Assembly: GCA_964402115.1 (NCBI GenBank)
Contig: CAYOBW010000157.1
Coordinates: forward strand, 1-16,265
Reading direction: 5' to 3'
Origin: CAYOBW01 sp964402115
GTDB taxonomy: Bacteria; Verrucomicrobiota; Kiritimatiellia; UBA8416; CAYOBW01
DNA: 16,265 bases
Positions 1 through 10,200 of the stretch are shown in pieces. The notes beneath the pieces are model-generated. The model was not told where the DNA came from, did no database searches, and was given only the letters and a program-made list of their open reading frames with translations. The translations under genes were made by a program, and so were the position numbers. Each line of letters opens with the position of its first letter. The first letter of the stretch is position 1.

Positions 1-21
1 CGCGCCGTGCGGGTGCGCTAG
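1..21 (+). CDS. Possible 3' end of an upstream gene (partial)
   Basis: The first 21 bases read in frame 1 as RAVRVR followed by TAG at 19-21. The stop lies 28 bases before the next ATG and just ahead of that gene's ribosome binding site, as expected for a gene end in a compact same-strand cluster. A basic, Arg/Val-rich C-terminus resembles the ends of many secreted PVC repeat proteins and the FQLRFRLK end of the giant protein downstream. Seven codons cannot establish a gene, so this is only a suggestion. Confidence 0.25.
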   Translation, partial: RAVRVR

Positions 22-49
22 GAAGAGCTGCAGGGGAGATTTCAGACAT

Positions 50-568
50 ATGCGAGCACGAATTGACAGGGTGGGGGGCGTAGGCCTGGGTGTGACATTG
101 GGACTGCTGGCGCTGGGGGCGGCTGGGGCCTGGGCTCAGGGCCCGTCGACCAACGCTCCTGCCGTGGCGCCCGTTGCCGCCACAAACGCCACGGCGACGG
201 TGGTGCGGACGGATCGCCTGCCGGGCGTCGAGGGCCTGGTGCCGTCGGATGTGCGACTGAAGATGCGCGAGTCTTGGGCGACGCTGACCGACCTGCGCGC
301 AAAAATGGCCGAGCGGCGCAAGGCATTGCTTCAGGAGAACGCCGACGCTGGGCGACTGAACGCCGAGGTGGATGCGCTGCGCCAGCAGCTTGGCGCAAAA
401 GAGCGCGAGCTGGACCAGCTGCTCGAGAAGGACGGCAAGCTGGCCGAGTTGCGCAAGGGCGTGGAAGAGCAGCAGCAAGGTATGGCTGAGTTGCGCCGGC
501 GGGTCTATGCCGCGGGCGCGCCGGATAAGGGGCCGACGGCGCCTGCGGGCGCCGCGGTGAAACCGTGA
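50..568 (+). CDS. Small exported coiled-coil protein, function unknown
   Basis: This encodes 172 residues that I do not recognise as a named family. Residues 1-30 form a Sec-type signal peptide: basic start (MRARIDR), hydrophobic core around 10-26, and a likely cleavage site after AWA near residue 29. An Ala/Pro/Thr-rich linker follows to about residue 65. Residues about 70-150 are charged and helical with heptad-like Leu/Ala spacing (for example LRAKMAERRKALL and LRQQLGAKERELDQLLEK), indicating a coiled coil. The C-terminus is short and Ala/Pro-rich. The start at 50 is supported by AGGGGAG at 32-38, though the 11-base spacing is rather long. It lies 140 bases ahead of the giant protein gene on the same strand, so co-expression is plausible. 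A periplasmic or surface-associated structural role is inference from the signal and coiled coil only. Confidence 0.75.
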   Translation: MRARIDRVGGVGLGVTLGLLALGAAGAWAQGPSTNAPAVAPVAATNATATVVRTDRLPGVEGLVPSDVRLKMRESWATLTDLRAKMAERRKALLQENADAGRLNAEVDALRQQLGAKERELDQLLEKDGKLAELRKGVEEQQQGMAELRRRVYAAGAPDKGPTAPAGAAVKP

Positions 569-693
569 GGCAGCAGCGGGGGCATATGCAGCAAGGCTTT
601 TGGCAGGCAGCAATGAACGAGCAACCGGGCGTATGCAGGGACACGGCAGGCTTGGCGGGTTTTGGGCAAGGGCAAGACAGGGGGTGGGCTGTG

Positions 694-699
694 AAAGGA
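694..699 (+). promoter_or_regulatory. Ribosome binding site choosing ATG 709
   Basis: AAAGGA lies 9 bases before the ATG at 709. The in-frame GTG codons at 565 and 691 lack a comparable site at good spacing. Starting at 709 places a clean signal peptide at the N-terminus, whereas the GTG at 565 would add 48 residues of unconvincing sequence in front of it. Confidence 0.6.
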
Positions 700-708
700 C
701 TGGGCACT

Positions 709-3700
709 ATGATCGGTAAACTGCACAAGGCGGCGTGGTACAGCATGCTGGTGGCGGGGCTCGCCTCGTCTGCCATTGCGGGATCGCGCGTGACACTCTC
801 CGTCTCACCTCTGGGGTCGGGCGACCGCGTGGTCATAACTAACGTGCTCAACGACTTTACCACCCGGATCGTGGGACCGTCCCCGGTCTTCGTGACAACC
901 AACGACCTGTCGACGTCAGCGTACATGTTGCTGACGGCGCTGCCCGCGGTCGGCCGGGAGTTCCGCGAGTGGGAAGCCGTCTCTGTGCCGGCGGACTTCG
1001 ACCTGGACGCGCTCAAGTACAACAATCCCATGATGGTGATGGGACCGTCCCTGGGCGGTCCGACGAACCTCAGCCTGCGCGCGAAGTTTGTCGCCCCGGT
1101 CACCTTGCAGGTCCGCGCCAATTTCGGCGCTTACGGTAACGTCTCGATTACCAATGCCACCGACCGCAAGGGGTACGGCCCCGCCACGAACGTCTATGAC
1201 CGCAGCGCGAGCCTGAACGACCAGATCACCATCGAGGCCTTTCCCAAGGCCGGTTTCGTGTTCAAACGCTGGACAGGCGATATCCCGGCGGGCAAGGAAA
1301 CCGTGCGTCGTGTCTCCTTCGTCGCGAACGGCAACAACCTCTATATCGAGGCCGTGTTCGAGATCGAGTCCACCATCACGGTTGAAGCCAACAACGGCAC
1401 CTACGGCCGTGTCTCCATTACCAACACGACGGACCGTCGCCTCTATGGCCCCAGTACGCTGGCGATCGATCCGAGTGCGAACAAGGACGACGCTGTCACG
1501 ATCGAGGCCATCCCGAACGCAGGCTACGTCTTCAGCCGGTGGACGGGGCAGATTCCGGTCGGCAAGGAGTATGCGCGCAAGGCCTCGTTCCAGGCTCCGG
1601 GCACGAACCTCAACATCACGGCCGTTTTCACCTCGCCCCCGCTCGTGCTGGCGCAGGCCAACCCCGTCCTGGGCGGTCGTGTCATGGTCAGCAACGCAAC
1701 GACACACGTCAAATCGGAAGGGTCATCAGCCAGCGTGGGCGCCATACTGGGAGACGTGATGGCGTTGCAGGCCACGCCCAGCAACGGCTATTACTTCGTG
1801 CAATGGACGGGTAACATCCCCGCCGGACTTACACAGTCCGCGACCGTCAGTTTCTCGGCCAATGGCTCGAACATGAACATCACGGCGCAGTTCGATACAT
1901 CGCCCGTCATCACGGTTCAGGCGCAGAGCAACGGTACGGTCTGGGCCTCCAACCAGTTCACTCATGTTGTGTATGGGCCGGCGGCCTTGGTTATGTTGAC
2001 AGGCGTCTCGAAGGGACAGACGCTGGTGATCGAAGGCCGGCCGAATGCGGGGTATGTGTTCGACACGTGGTCGGGAGATGTTCCCCCGAGCCTGGCAAAA
2101 GCCCCGCGGGCGACCATCCAGGCATCGGGCAACTCGATGAACATCGTGGCGAGCTTCGCTCCGCCGCCAAAGATCGTCGTCGCCGTGAACGAGCCGCTGT
2201 ACGGCGATGTGGTAATCACGAACATCACGACAAGCTACCGGCAGGGGCCGGCCGACACGGTCACCGACCCCCGCGCGCTCAACGGGAACGAGATTGTGCT
2301 TAGCGCCATTCCAGCCAGCGCGCTGTACCGCTTCCTGCGGTGGCAGGGCGGCGTTCCGGCCGGGTTGGAGCAACAGAATCCCCTGCGTTTCGCCACGGAC
2401 GGCACGACCCGCAATGTTTTGGCCTACTTCGCCGAGCCGTCAGCCCGCGTCACGGTAACCGTGTTGACCGGCACGGGGCAACCGGGTGAGGGGACTGGAC
2501 AAGCCTTGGCGCAGAACACGACTCTCGGCATCACGGACGGGCCCGGCAATCCTGTTGTCGTGGCCACGGACACCAACAATGTGCTCATCCTGACGGCCTT
2601 GCCCGATGCGGGGTCCTCGTTCTTCGAGTGGAGCGGCAACGTTCCCACAAACCTGGTAAACGTCAACCCGCTGACGCTCGTCTCCGACGGCTCGACCTGG
2701 GACATCCAGGTGCTCTTCAGTACCGGTGACCTCGACGGCGACGGGATGCCGGACACGTGGGAGAAGGGCAACGGGCTTGACCCGAAATCCCCGCTCGACG
2801 CCAACCTCGACCCCGACCTCGACGGCCTCGTCAACCTCGACGAGTACACGAACAACACCAACCCGAACAACCCTGACACGGACAAGGACAAACTGCGCGA
2901 CGGCTGGGAGGTCTTCTACGCCCTCGACCCGCTCTCCGGCGCCGGGATCTACGGCGGCACAGGCAACCCCGACGGCGACTACGCCTACAATGTCAATAGC
3001 GGCAATCCGAGCGTGCCGTTCACCAACGGCGCCGAGTACGCCGAGTTCGTGGTGCGGTACGGCAGCGAGGACATCACCACGTCCCTGTTCGCTGCGATGC
3101 GGCTTTCCACGAATCCGACCGATCCGGACACCGACGACGACGGTCTGCTCGACGGGTGGGAAGTGGCCTATGCCCTCGATCCCCTGAGCGCCGTGGCTGA
3201 CAACGGAACCAACGGCAATCCGGACGGTGACCGGCGCTACCTGACCACGCCCGAGAACGTCCTGAGTGGAAAGGACATCGACAACTACCGCAACATCGAC
3301 GAGTTCACGAGAATGCCGGGCGACCCGGCCGAGATCCAGGTTGTGAATGCCTACGGGGCGACGGTGACGAATTATGCCCGGACGACCGATCCCCTCGACC
3401 CCGACACGGACGAAGATGGTTTGCCCGACGGCTGGGAGAACGACTTCGCCTTGGATCCCCTGAACCCCGGTCCCAACAATGGACCGATGGGCCCCGGCGG
3501 CAATCCGGACGGCGACCAGACCTACGTCTACGCGTCGGGCGCGCCGAACGGGAACTTCAACAACCTCAACGAGTTCAATGCCAACGCGATGCGCAATTCC
3601 ACGACGCATCCAACCTTTGCCGGTATAGGGACTGTGGACGGCGACCGGATGCCGGACCACTGGGAAATCACGTTCGGTTACGATCCCTGGTATGCCGACA

Positions 3701-6700
3701 CGGACCGGAACGGCACGCAGGACGGCAACGAGAACCCTGACGGCGACTACATGGCCGACGACGGCGCGGGCAACATTCACAACGCCTGCTACGTCGCCAA
3801 CGGCTACAACCCGTACACCTCCTGGGGGCCGAACTACCAACAGATATGGCAGTACCTAACCGGGCAGGTTACGGCAACACCGAATACGCGGGCCTTCTCG
3901 AACTGGGATGAGTGTTTCAACGCCCCCGCACCGACCTGTCCGCGCGATAACGACAGCGACGACGACGGCATGTGGGACGGCTGGGAGTGGTACGTTGGCC
4001 TGAACCCGCAGAACGGGCCGAACGGCGTGAATAACCCCAACGGAGGCGGGCATGACCCCGATCTTGACGGCATTTCCAACCGTGAGGAATTTGGTGGCGC
4101 ATACAACGGCTGCCAGACGCTGACTGACGCTTCCTGGGAGAACAAGATCTACCCGTCCGACCCTCGCAATCCCGACACAGACGGCGACCAGATGCCCGAG
4201 AACTGGGAGAAGGCCGGATTCAAGTACAACAACGCGGCGGGCTGGAGCGGGCACTGCTATCAGGGCGGCGGTCTGAATCCCTGCACGGCTGACACCGACG
4301 GCGACCATATCCCGGACGCTTGGGAGCACTCTTTTGCGGCCACCGTGGACGGCTCCGTGGATGATCCCATGGCCGATCCTGACGATGACCGCATCGTGAA
4401 CTACCAGGAGTACTGGTGCAACGCGGTCTACCACTGGCAGTACGACGTCTGGGCGCCGGGGCAGGGCGCTGGCGGCTACGACCCGTTTGACTTCTTCATG
4501 CAGGGGCAGCCCTTCGACTGGGATTGGCATTTCTTTGCCGACGTTGACATTCATCGGGCCGCCGCCGTGATCCCGTTCAACTACTGCCTCGGCGTCGTCC
4601 AGCCGACCAAGGTCTGGTTCTCCTCCACCGATCCGGGCGACTGGGATTCGGACGGCGACCTCATGGACGACTACTACGAGGCTTACCACGGACTGAACCC
4701 GCTGTTTGGCACGTACGACCTTGTTTTGTCGCGCGATGCCGGCGGCTTCGTCCAGTCGCTCCTCCTGCCGCCCTACGACGTGCGCGTGCAGCCGTACATC
4801 AACGGGCACCAGATCCTGGACTCGGACCAGGACGGCTTGCCCAACGTCGACGAGTCCATCCAGCCCGGCGAGAATGCGCCCGCGTTCTACCACTCCGACC
4901 CTTCGCCATTGTGGATCACGGACACCGGCTACGAGCAGAGCTGGGTGAACCTCTANNNNNNNNNNNNNNNNNNNNNNNNNNNNNNNNNNNNNNNNNNNNN
5001 NNNNNNNNNNNNNNNNNNNNNNNNNNNNNNNNNNNNNNNNNNNNNNNNNNNNNNNACGGACAACGACAACCTGGGCGACCGCGCCGAGCTCGTCGACACC
5101 ACGTCCCGCGGCGCGACGGATCCGGTTGATTCCGAGAGCCCGCCCGCGCGGCGCGCGCTGTACTTGAACGGTGACGCGGCGGCCAGAACGATGATCTCCC
5201 AAGCCTTTGGCAGCCTCAACTTCAGATCGTTCACCGTTGAAGCCTGGGTGCGCCCGTCCCGCCCCGGAACCGGCGTGGAGCAGGTCATTGTCGAACGTCC
5301 CCTGGAAGTGCCCAATGGCAACCCGATGGGCTGGCCGAATTCGATCCGTTTGAACTTCCGCCTCGCGCTGGACGAGCAGGGGTTGCCTTACGTGGCGTAT
5401 GACGGTTCCGGCTTCGACCCGCTGTTCGTGCAGGCCAAGGCACCGCCGAGTCGCCGCCTGACGACGAATACCTGGGCGCACCTGGCGGGTGTCTACGATG
5501 GCGCGGCTGGCATGCTCAGCCTTTACATCAACGGCATACCCGTGCAGTCCGTGCCCTCGCGCGAACGGCCGGCGAACGGCTACTTCGACAGCGAGGCGCC
5601 AACCGTCTATGCGGCGCCGATCATCATTGGCGCGCACGAGAACAGCCCCGGCGCGGTGCCTGCCGGCGCCTCGGTCTTTGCCGTGCCGACCTCCGGGCCC
5701 ATACCCACGAACGCGCAAACCCAGCTGTCCAACTTCTTCGCGGGTTGGGTGGACGAAGTGCGCGTCTGGGACGAGGCCAAGGCGCAAGGCGCCGTGGCCC
5801 AGAGCATGTTCCGGCACATGCGCCGTCAGGAGGTGGCGGACCAGTTCACGCTGTTCTACCAGTACTCCTTCGACGACCTGCCCGATCCGGATCACGACCC
5901 GGTCTCGCCGCAGGGTTTCTCGCTCCTGAACGGACGGCCAAACGACGGCTCCTACCCCGGCGTCCAGTGGTGGCGCACGTACAAGGACCGCTCGCTGGTC
6001 TACAACGACTATATGTACATACCGTGGATCGAGAGCGCCGGTTCGCACCTGCCCCTGGCCATGCCGCAGGATTCCGGCTACTACGGGTGGAGCGAAACGT
6101 CCACCACCGTCGTGGACATCGAGGGCGGCGAGACGAACATCCACGTTGCCGCTCTTTATCCCAACTCCTCAGACCCCTACAACTTCACGTACATCCACGT
6201 GAACGACGGCGATAGCGGCACCCTCTATAACGATCTGCTGCCGCTGCGCTTCGCCAAGGCTGACCAGGATGTGCCGCTCTGGGACCTTGATACGATCGGC
6301 ACGGATCCGATTGACCCTGACGGTGACGGCATGCCGACCTGGTGGGAGATCAATTTCGGTCTCGATCCCTACGACGGCAACACGCGCAATGGCGACATGG
6401 GCGACCCCGACCTGGATGGTCTGTACAACCTGTACGAGTACTATGCGGGCACGAACCCGAACTCGCAGGACACCGACGGTGATGGGCGCACGGACGCGAA
6501 GGCGGACTCCGACGGCGACGGTCTCAACAACCTGTACGAGCAGGGTGTGGCCACGATGCCGAACCTGGCGGATACGGATGACGACGGTGTCACCGATGGT
6601 GAGGAACTCACCGGGTCTGACAATTTCAACGGCTTGGTCACGGCTCAGGTGGCAACCGGCTTCTCCGACCCCTTGAACTCGCTTGACCCTGTCGTGCCGC

Positions 6701-7100
6701 GCTCCCTGTACTTCAACGGGGCCTCGCGCATGGTCGTGCCGCCGCAGAACAAACTGATGACGGACAAGTGGACCATCGAGATGTGGGTCAATCCTGACGT
6801 CGGCAGCAGCGGCGGCGTACTGATCAGCCGGTTCGTGGCAGACTCGGTCTTGGGTGGTTTCGGGATCAACTACGAAATGGGCCTGGAACCTCTCGGCGGG
6901 ACGCTGCTGCGTCCTTATGTGCGCTTCCAGCCGAAGGGCGAAGCGGAGGTTCGTCTGAACGGGATCAAATCCGGCGATGTGGTCGTGGCCCCTGGCTTCG
7001 GCATGCAGGTGCCCGTTGGCAAGTGGACGCACCTGGCGAGCACGTACGATCCGGAGTCCAACCGCCTCGAGCTGTATGTTGACGGCGTGCTGATTGCCTA
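709..7100 (+). CDS. Giant secreted InlB-repeat / calcium-repeat / LamG protein (3' end lost in gap 2)
   Basis: The start MIGKLHKAAWYSMLVAGL gives a signal peptide with cleavage after SAIA (residue 24). Residues 25-672 are seven tandem divergent InlB B-type repeats. Residues 673 to about 1415 are thrombospondin-3-like calcium repeats of the form DxDxDGxxDxWE, often followed by a GLDP or ALDP motif. Eight cysteines cluster between bases 3787 and 4587. After the first N gap (4956-5055) the same frame continues with calcium repeats and a LamG/concanavalin-like domain (5152 to about 5860, ending in WVDEVRVWDEAKA). Next come a beta-rich stretch, more calcium repeats (about 6304-6690) and a second LamG (from 6700) that stops mid-domain at YVDGVLIA, at the second gap. 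Apparent coding beyond 7200 in this frame is an artefact: the real frame there encodes a matrixin. No catalytic residues are visible in this part, so a surface adhesive or scaffold role is inference. It is probably the N-terminal half of the polypeptide that resumes at 7201. Confidence 0.85.
781..2724 (+). repeat. Seven tandem divergent InlB B-type repeats (protein level)
   Basis: Units begin at about 781, 1099, 1369, 1639, 1903, 2164 and 2440. The spacing from unit 2 to 3 and from 3 to 4 is exactly 270 bases (90 residues); later units vary by a few residues. Each unit has a Gly/Val strand with ITN or SNATT, then a GYxFxxWTGxxP-type core, then an N-x-x-I-x-A-x-F end. Units 2 and 3 are the most alike, sharing VSITN, TDR, YGP, TIEA, RWTG and GKE, which suggests recent duplication. 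Such beta repeats in other bacteria form elongated surface stalks. The first unit is longer and lacks the WTG core. Confidence 0.8.
4956..5055. other. Assembly gap 1 (100 N)
   Basis: Exactly 100 N, the conventional placeholder for a gap of unknown length. It falls in the calcium-repeat region between WVNLY and TDNDNLGDRAEL. The reading frame is the same on both sides as written, so the true gap length should be congruent to 1 modulo 3 if the gene is intact. Confidence 0.97.
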
Positions 7101-7200
7101 NNNNNNNNNNNNNNNNNNNNNNNNNNNNNNNNNNNNNNNNNNNNNNNNNNNNNNNNNNNNNNNNNNNNNNNNNNNNNNNNNNNNNNNNNNNNNNNNNNNN
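7101..7200. other. Assembly gap 2 (100 N) inside LamG 2 / before the matrixin domain
   Basis: Exactly 100 N. The upstream frame stops in the middle of a LamG domain; the downstream frame opens at the first strand of a matrixin catalytic domain. The two coding frames differ as written. They become one frame if the true gap is congruent to 2 modulo 3. The missing LamG half plus linker should need more than 100 bases, judging from the other LamG copies here, which have about 70 or more residues after the equivalent point. Confidence 0.97.
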
Positions 7201-10200
7201 TGGGCCAGGCCAACCTCTCGTATTTCTTCATCAACGGAACGACCAAGATTGAAGGCGATGGCGAGCAGGAGGCCATCATATACGCGATGAACCTGTGGTC
7301 CACCGTGGCGGCCATTACCTGGCGCGAAGCGGATGCCCCCGGCCTGCCGTACAGCATTGACTACAATTTCGCGCCGATCGATGGAGCGGGTGGCGTGCTG
7401 GGCTACGCCTACTTCCCGATGGTGGGCGACGTCACGTTCGACCAGGCTGAGGCTTGGGGCAACGGTTCGCCAACCGACCTGCGCGCGGTGGCCGTGCACG
7501 AGCTGGGTCATTCGCTGGGGTTGGGCCACTCGGATGATCCTACGGCCATCATGTTCCCGTACCTCGGTCCGGCCGCCTTGCTGGCACCCGATGATATTGC
7601 CGGTATCCAGACCCTTTACGGCAAGCCGGGTCAGCCGGGCGCGAACTTCCGGTTCGACGATGGCGGCAAGACGGTTGAGGACTTCTCGGAAGTCAGGGAT
7701 TGGGAGAACAACTGGGTGCACGCCGCCAAGTTGGAAGGCGCTGTCGTGGTTCCCAATAAGGTGCCTAATCTGAACGGCGACCGTGACGGCGACAAGCTGC
7801 CTGACTGGTGGGAGCTGGCGTACGGCCTCGATCCGGTGATTCCTGACGGCGATGACGGCGCCACCGGCGACCTCGACGGTGACGGCCTCAACAACCTTGG
7901 CGAGTTCTACGCGGGGACCAATCCCAATGCCGCGGACAGCAATCTCAACGGCATCGCTGACGGGCATGACGACAGCGACAAGGACGGGCTCAGCAACGCG
8001 GACGAGATGAATGTGTTCAACACGCATCCCGGCCGCTGGGATACGGACGATGACACCGAGTCCGATTCCCGCGAGATCGACTACAAGACACCCAAGTCCG
8101 GCCGGTTTGTCACCAGTCCGAGTTACTCGCGCAGCCCGATCGTACAGCGCAGTCTCGTGCTCAATGGCACGTCCGTACCGGTGCCCGCTGGCACCGATCC
8201 GCGTACGGACCGGTTCGCAGACATGCAGGAGTGGTCGTTGGAAGCCTGGGTTTACCTGGACGGCGCAACGGAAACCGGCGCCGTGCTTGAGCGCGTGGCA
8301 GCCAGCGGCAAGAAGACGATGGCACTCACGATCAACGCGAACAAGCCGAACGTGGAGTTCATGACGGAAGCTGGGACGACCCTGCGGGCTGCGACGTCCG
8401 TTCCTGCCCTGCCGGCCCGGACCTGGGTGCATCTCGTGGGTGTGTGGAGCGATGCGCGCGACAGCCTGTCGCTCTTCGTGAACGGCACCGTCTACGCCTC
8501 GCTGGTGACGCTGGAACGTCCCGCCGTGGGTATCGGGCACGTGACGCTGGGTCGCGGACTGCATGGCCGGCTCGATCAGGCCGTCGTGTGGAACACGGCG
8601 CTCGACGCCGCCACCATTGCGGACCTGATGTACGTCTTCCCGCGCGCCGTCACGGCGCCGGCGAATTCGGGCACGAACGCCCTGGCCTACACGAGCTACG
8701 GCATTTTCGTCGGCATCAACGAGTACGCGACGGCCTACGGGCCGTCACCGCTGAACGCCTGCGTTAACGACGCCAATGACATGCGGGCCACGCTGCTCAA
8801 GGATACGGTTCAGTGGAATGCCGCTAACTGCACGACCTTGACGGATTCCGGCGCCACCAAGGCGGTGATCCAGGCCGAGTTGCGGCGCAAGGCCCAGCAG
8901 GCGCGCGCCGGCGATCTGGTGGTCTACTTCCACTCGAGCCACGGCGGTCAGGTGAACGGCCTCGACACACTGATTTGCACGCACGATGCGGATTACAATG
9001 ACTTCGAGTTCGCCAACGATCTGACGAACTTCGCGGACAACGTACGCATGATCATGGTCATCGACACCTGCAACTCGGGCGGCATGTTCAAGTCGGTGGA
9101 CGGCAAGCCGGTCTGGGAGTTTGCGCAGCGCGTGAACGAGCGCTTGGCCCAGATTGCCCCCCGCAACCGCGACGGAACGATTCGCGCGCCGCAGGTGGGC
9201 TGGATCACAGCCGCGGACTACAATGAGTTCAGCGTTGAGTTCGGCAGAAACGGCCTCTTCACCAGGTACGTTCTGGAGGCTTTCCAGAAGGGCGATGCCA
9301 ACGGGGACGGACTGATCAGCTTCTACGAGCTGTACGCGTATGCCTACCCGCGCGCCCTGGCCGAGTACGCCGGACAGCACGCTCAGTTCCTCAACGAGCC
9401 CTTGCTGCGCGCCTCTCGAGCCGCTGCCGGTACGGGTGGCCCGATTGCCTGGTATCCGTTCGATGACGGAGGTGTGACGGCCGAGGACTTCGTCCACGCG
9501 CTGGACTGGGACTATGCGCTGACCAACGTGGTCTTCGATGCCGCAAACTACGTGCGGTTGATCCATGAGCAGGACTCCGACGACAACGGCATGCCCAACT
9601 GGTACGAGAACCTGTTCTTCGGTGGCGCGGGCAACGCGACCGACGATGTGGACACCGACGGTCTGAACAACCTCTACGAGTACTACGCCGACACGAATCC
9701 GCGCGATGTTGACACGGACGACGACGGCGTCCGCGACGGCGACGAGGACCCCGATGGCGACAGTCTGCCGAATGCCGAGGAGCAGGGCGCGGCTGTGCAT
9801 CCGATGCTGGCGGATACGGACGATGACGGCTTGGCCGACGGCATGGAGGTGACGAATTGGACCGACCCCGCCGACGCGGCGAGCCCGCTCGTGCGGCGTT
9901 CGCTGGAGCTGGGCGGTTCGGCCGGCGACTACGTCAGCCTGCCCAACTCGCCGCGCTTCGCGCTGAAGAACTGGTCCATCGAGGCGTGGATTTGCCCGTC
10001 CAACAACTGGACTGGCAACGGCACGATCCTGGCTCGCCAGATCGAAGCCGGGACGCCGAACTACTTCCTTAGCGTGGACGCGACCCGGAAACTGACAGGC
10101 GGGTTCAGTGCGCACAAGCTGACTGGAGCCCGCGCCATCGTCTGCGACGGCAAGACCTGGACGCACGTTCAGATGTCGTTCAACGACGATCTGAACGAGA

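Noticed and set aside
565..708. A GTG start at 565 overlapping the stop of the upstream gene (GTGA), extending the giant protein by 48 residues
   Set aside because: It would bury the signal peptide behind an unconvincing Gln/Gly-rich leader. ATG 709 has a ribosome binding site and a clean signal peptide.
569..708. Riboswitch or small RNA in the spacer before the giant gene
   Set aside because: I looked for conserved riboswitch cores and a convincing hairpin plus T tract and saw neither; only the palindrome GCATATGC stands out, which is too short to interpret.
3856..6144. Long minus-strand open frames (also 8745-11252, 14125-16173, 7098-8564, 42-1121 and 2440-3840)
   Set aside because: They lie opposite convincing + strand domains, have no recognisable domains or ribosome binding sites, and are rich in Arg, Val and His. 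GC-rich codons such as GAC and GGC give stop-free complements, which explains their length.
4951..7100. Both gaps are preceded by the bases CTA
   Set aside because: A three-base match at two contig ends is easily chance and does not show a shared cause.
7287..7289. ATG 7287 as the start of a separate protease gene
   Set aside because: It falls inside the first helix of the matrixin domain, with coding sequence for the fold continuing upstream to the gap edge.
7201..7290. Continuation of the upstream frame through gap 2 to a stop at 7290
   Set aside because: The residues in that frame (WARPTSRISSST and on) are basic and lack any domain character, while the frame starting at 7203 encodes the matrixin N-terminal strand. 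The 100-base placeholder has shifted the frame.
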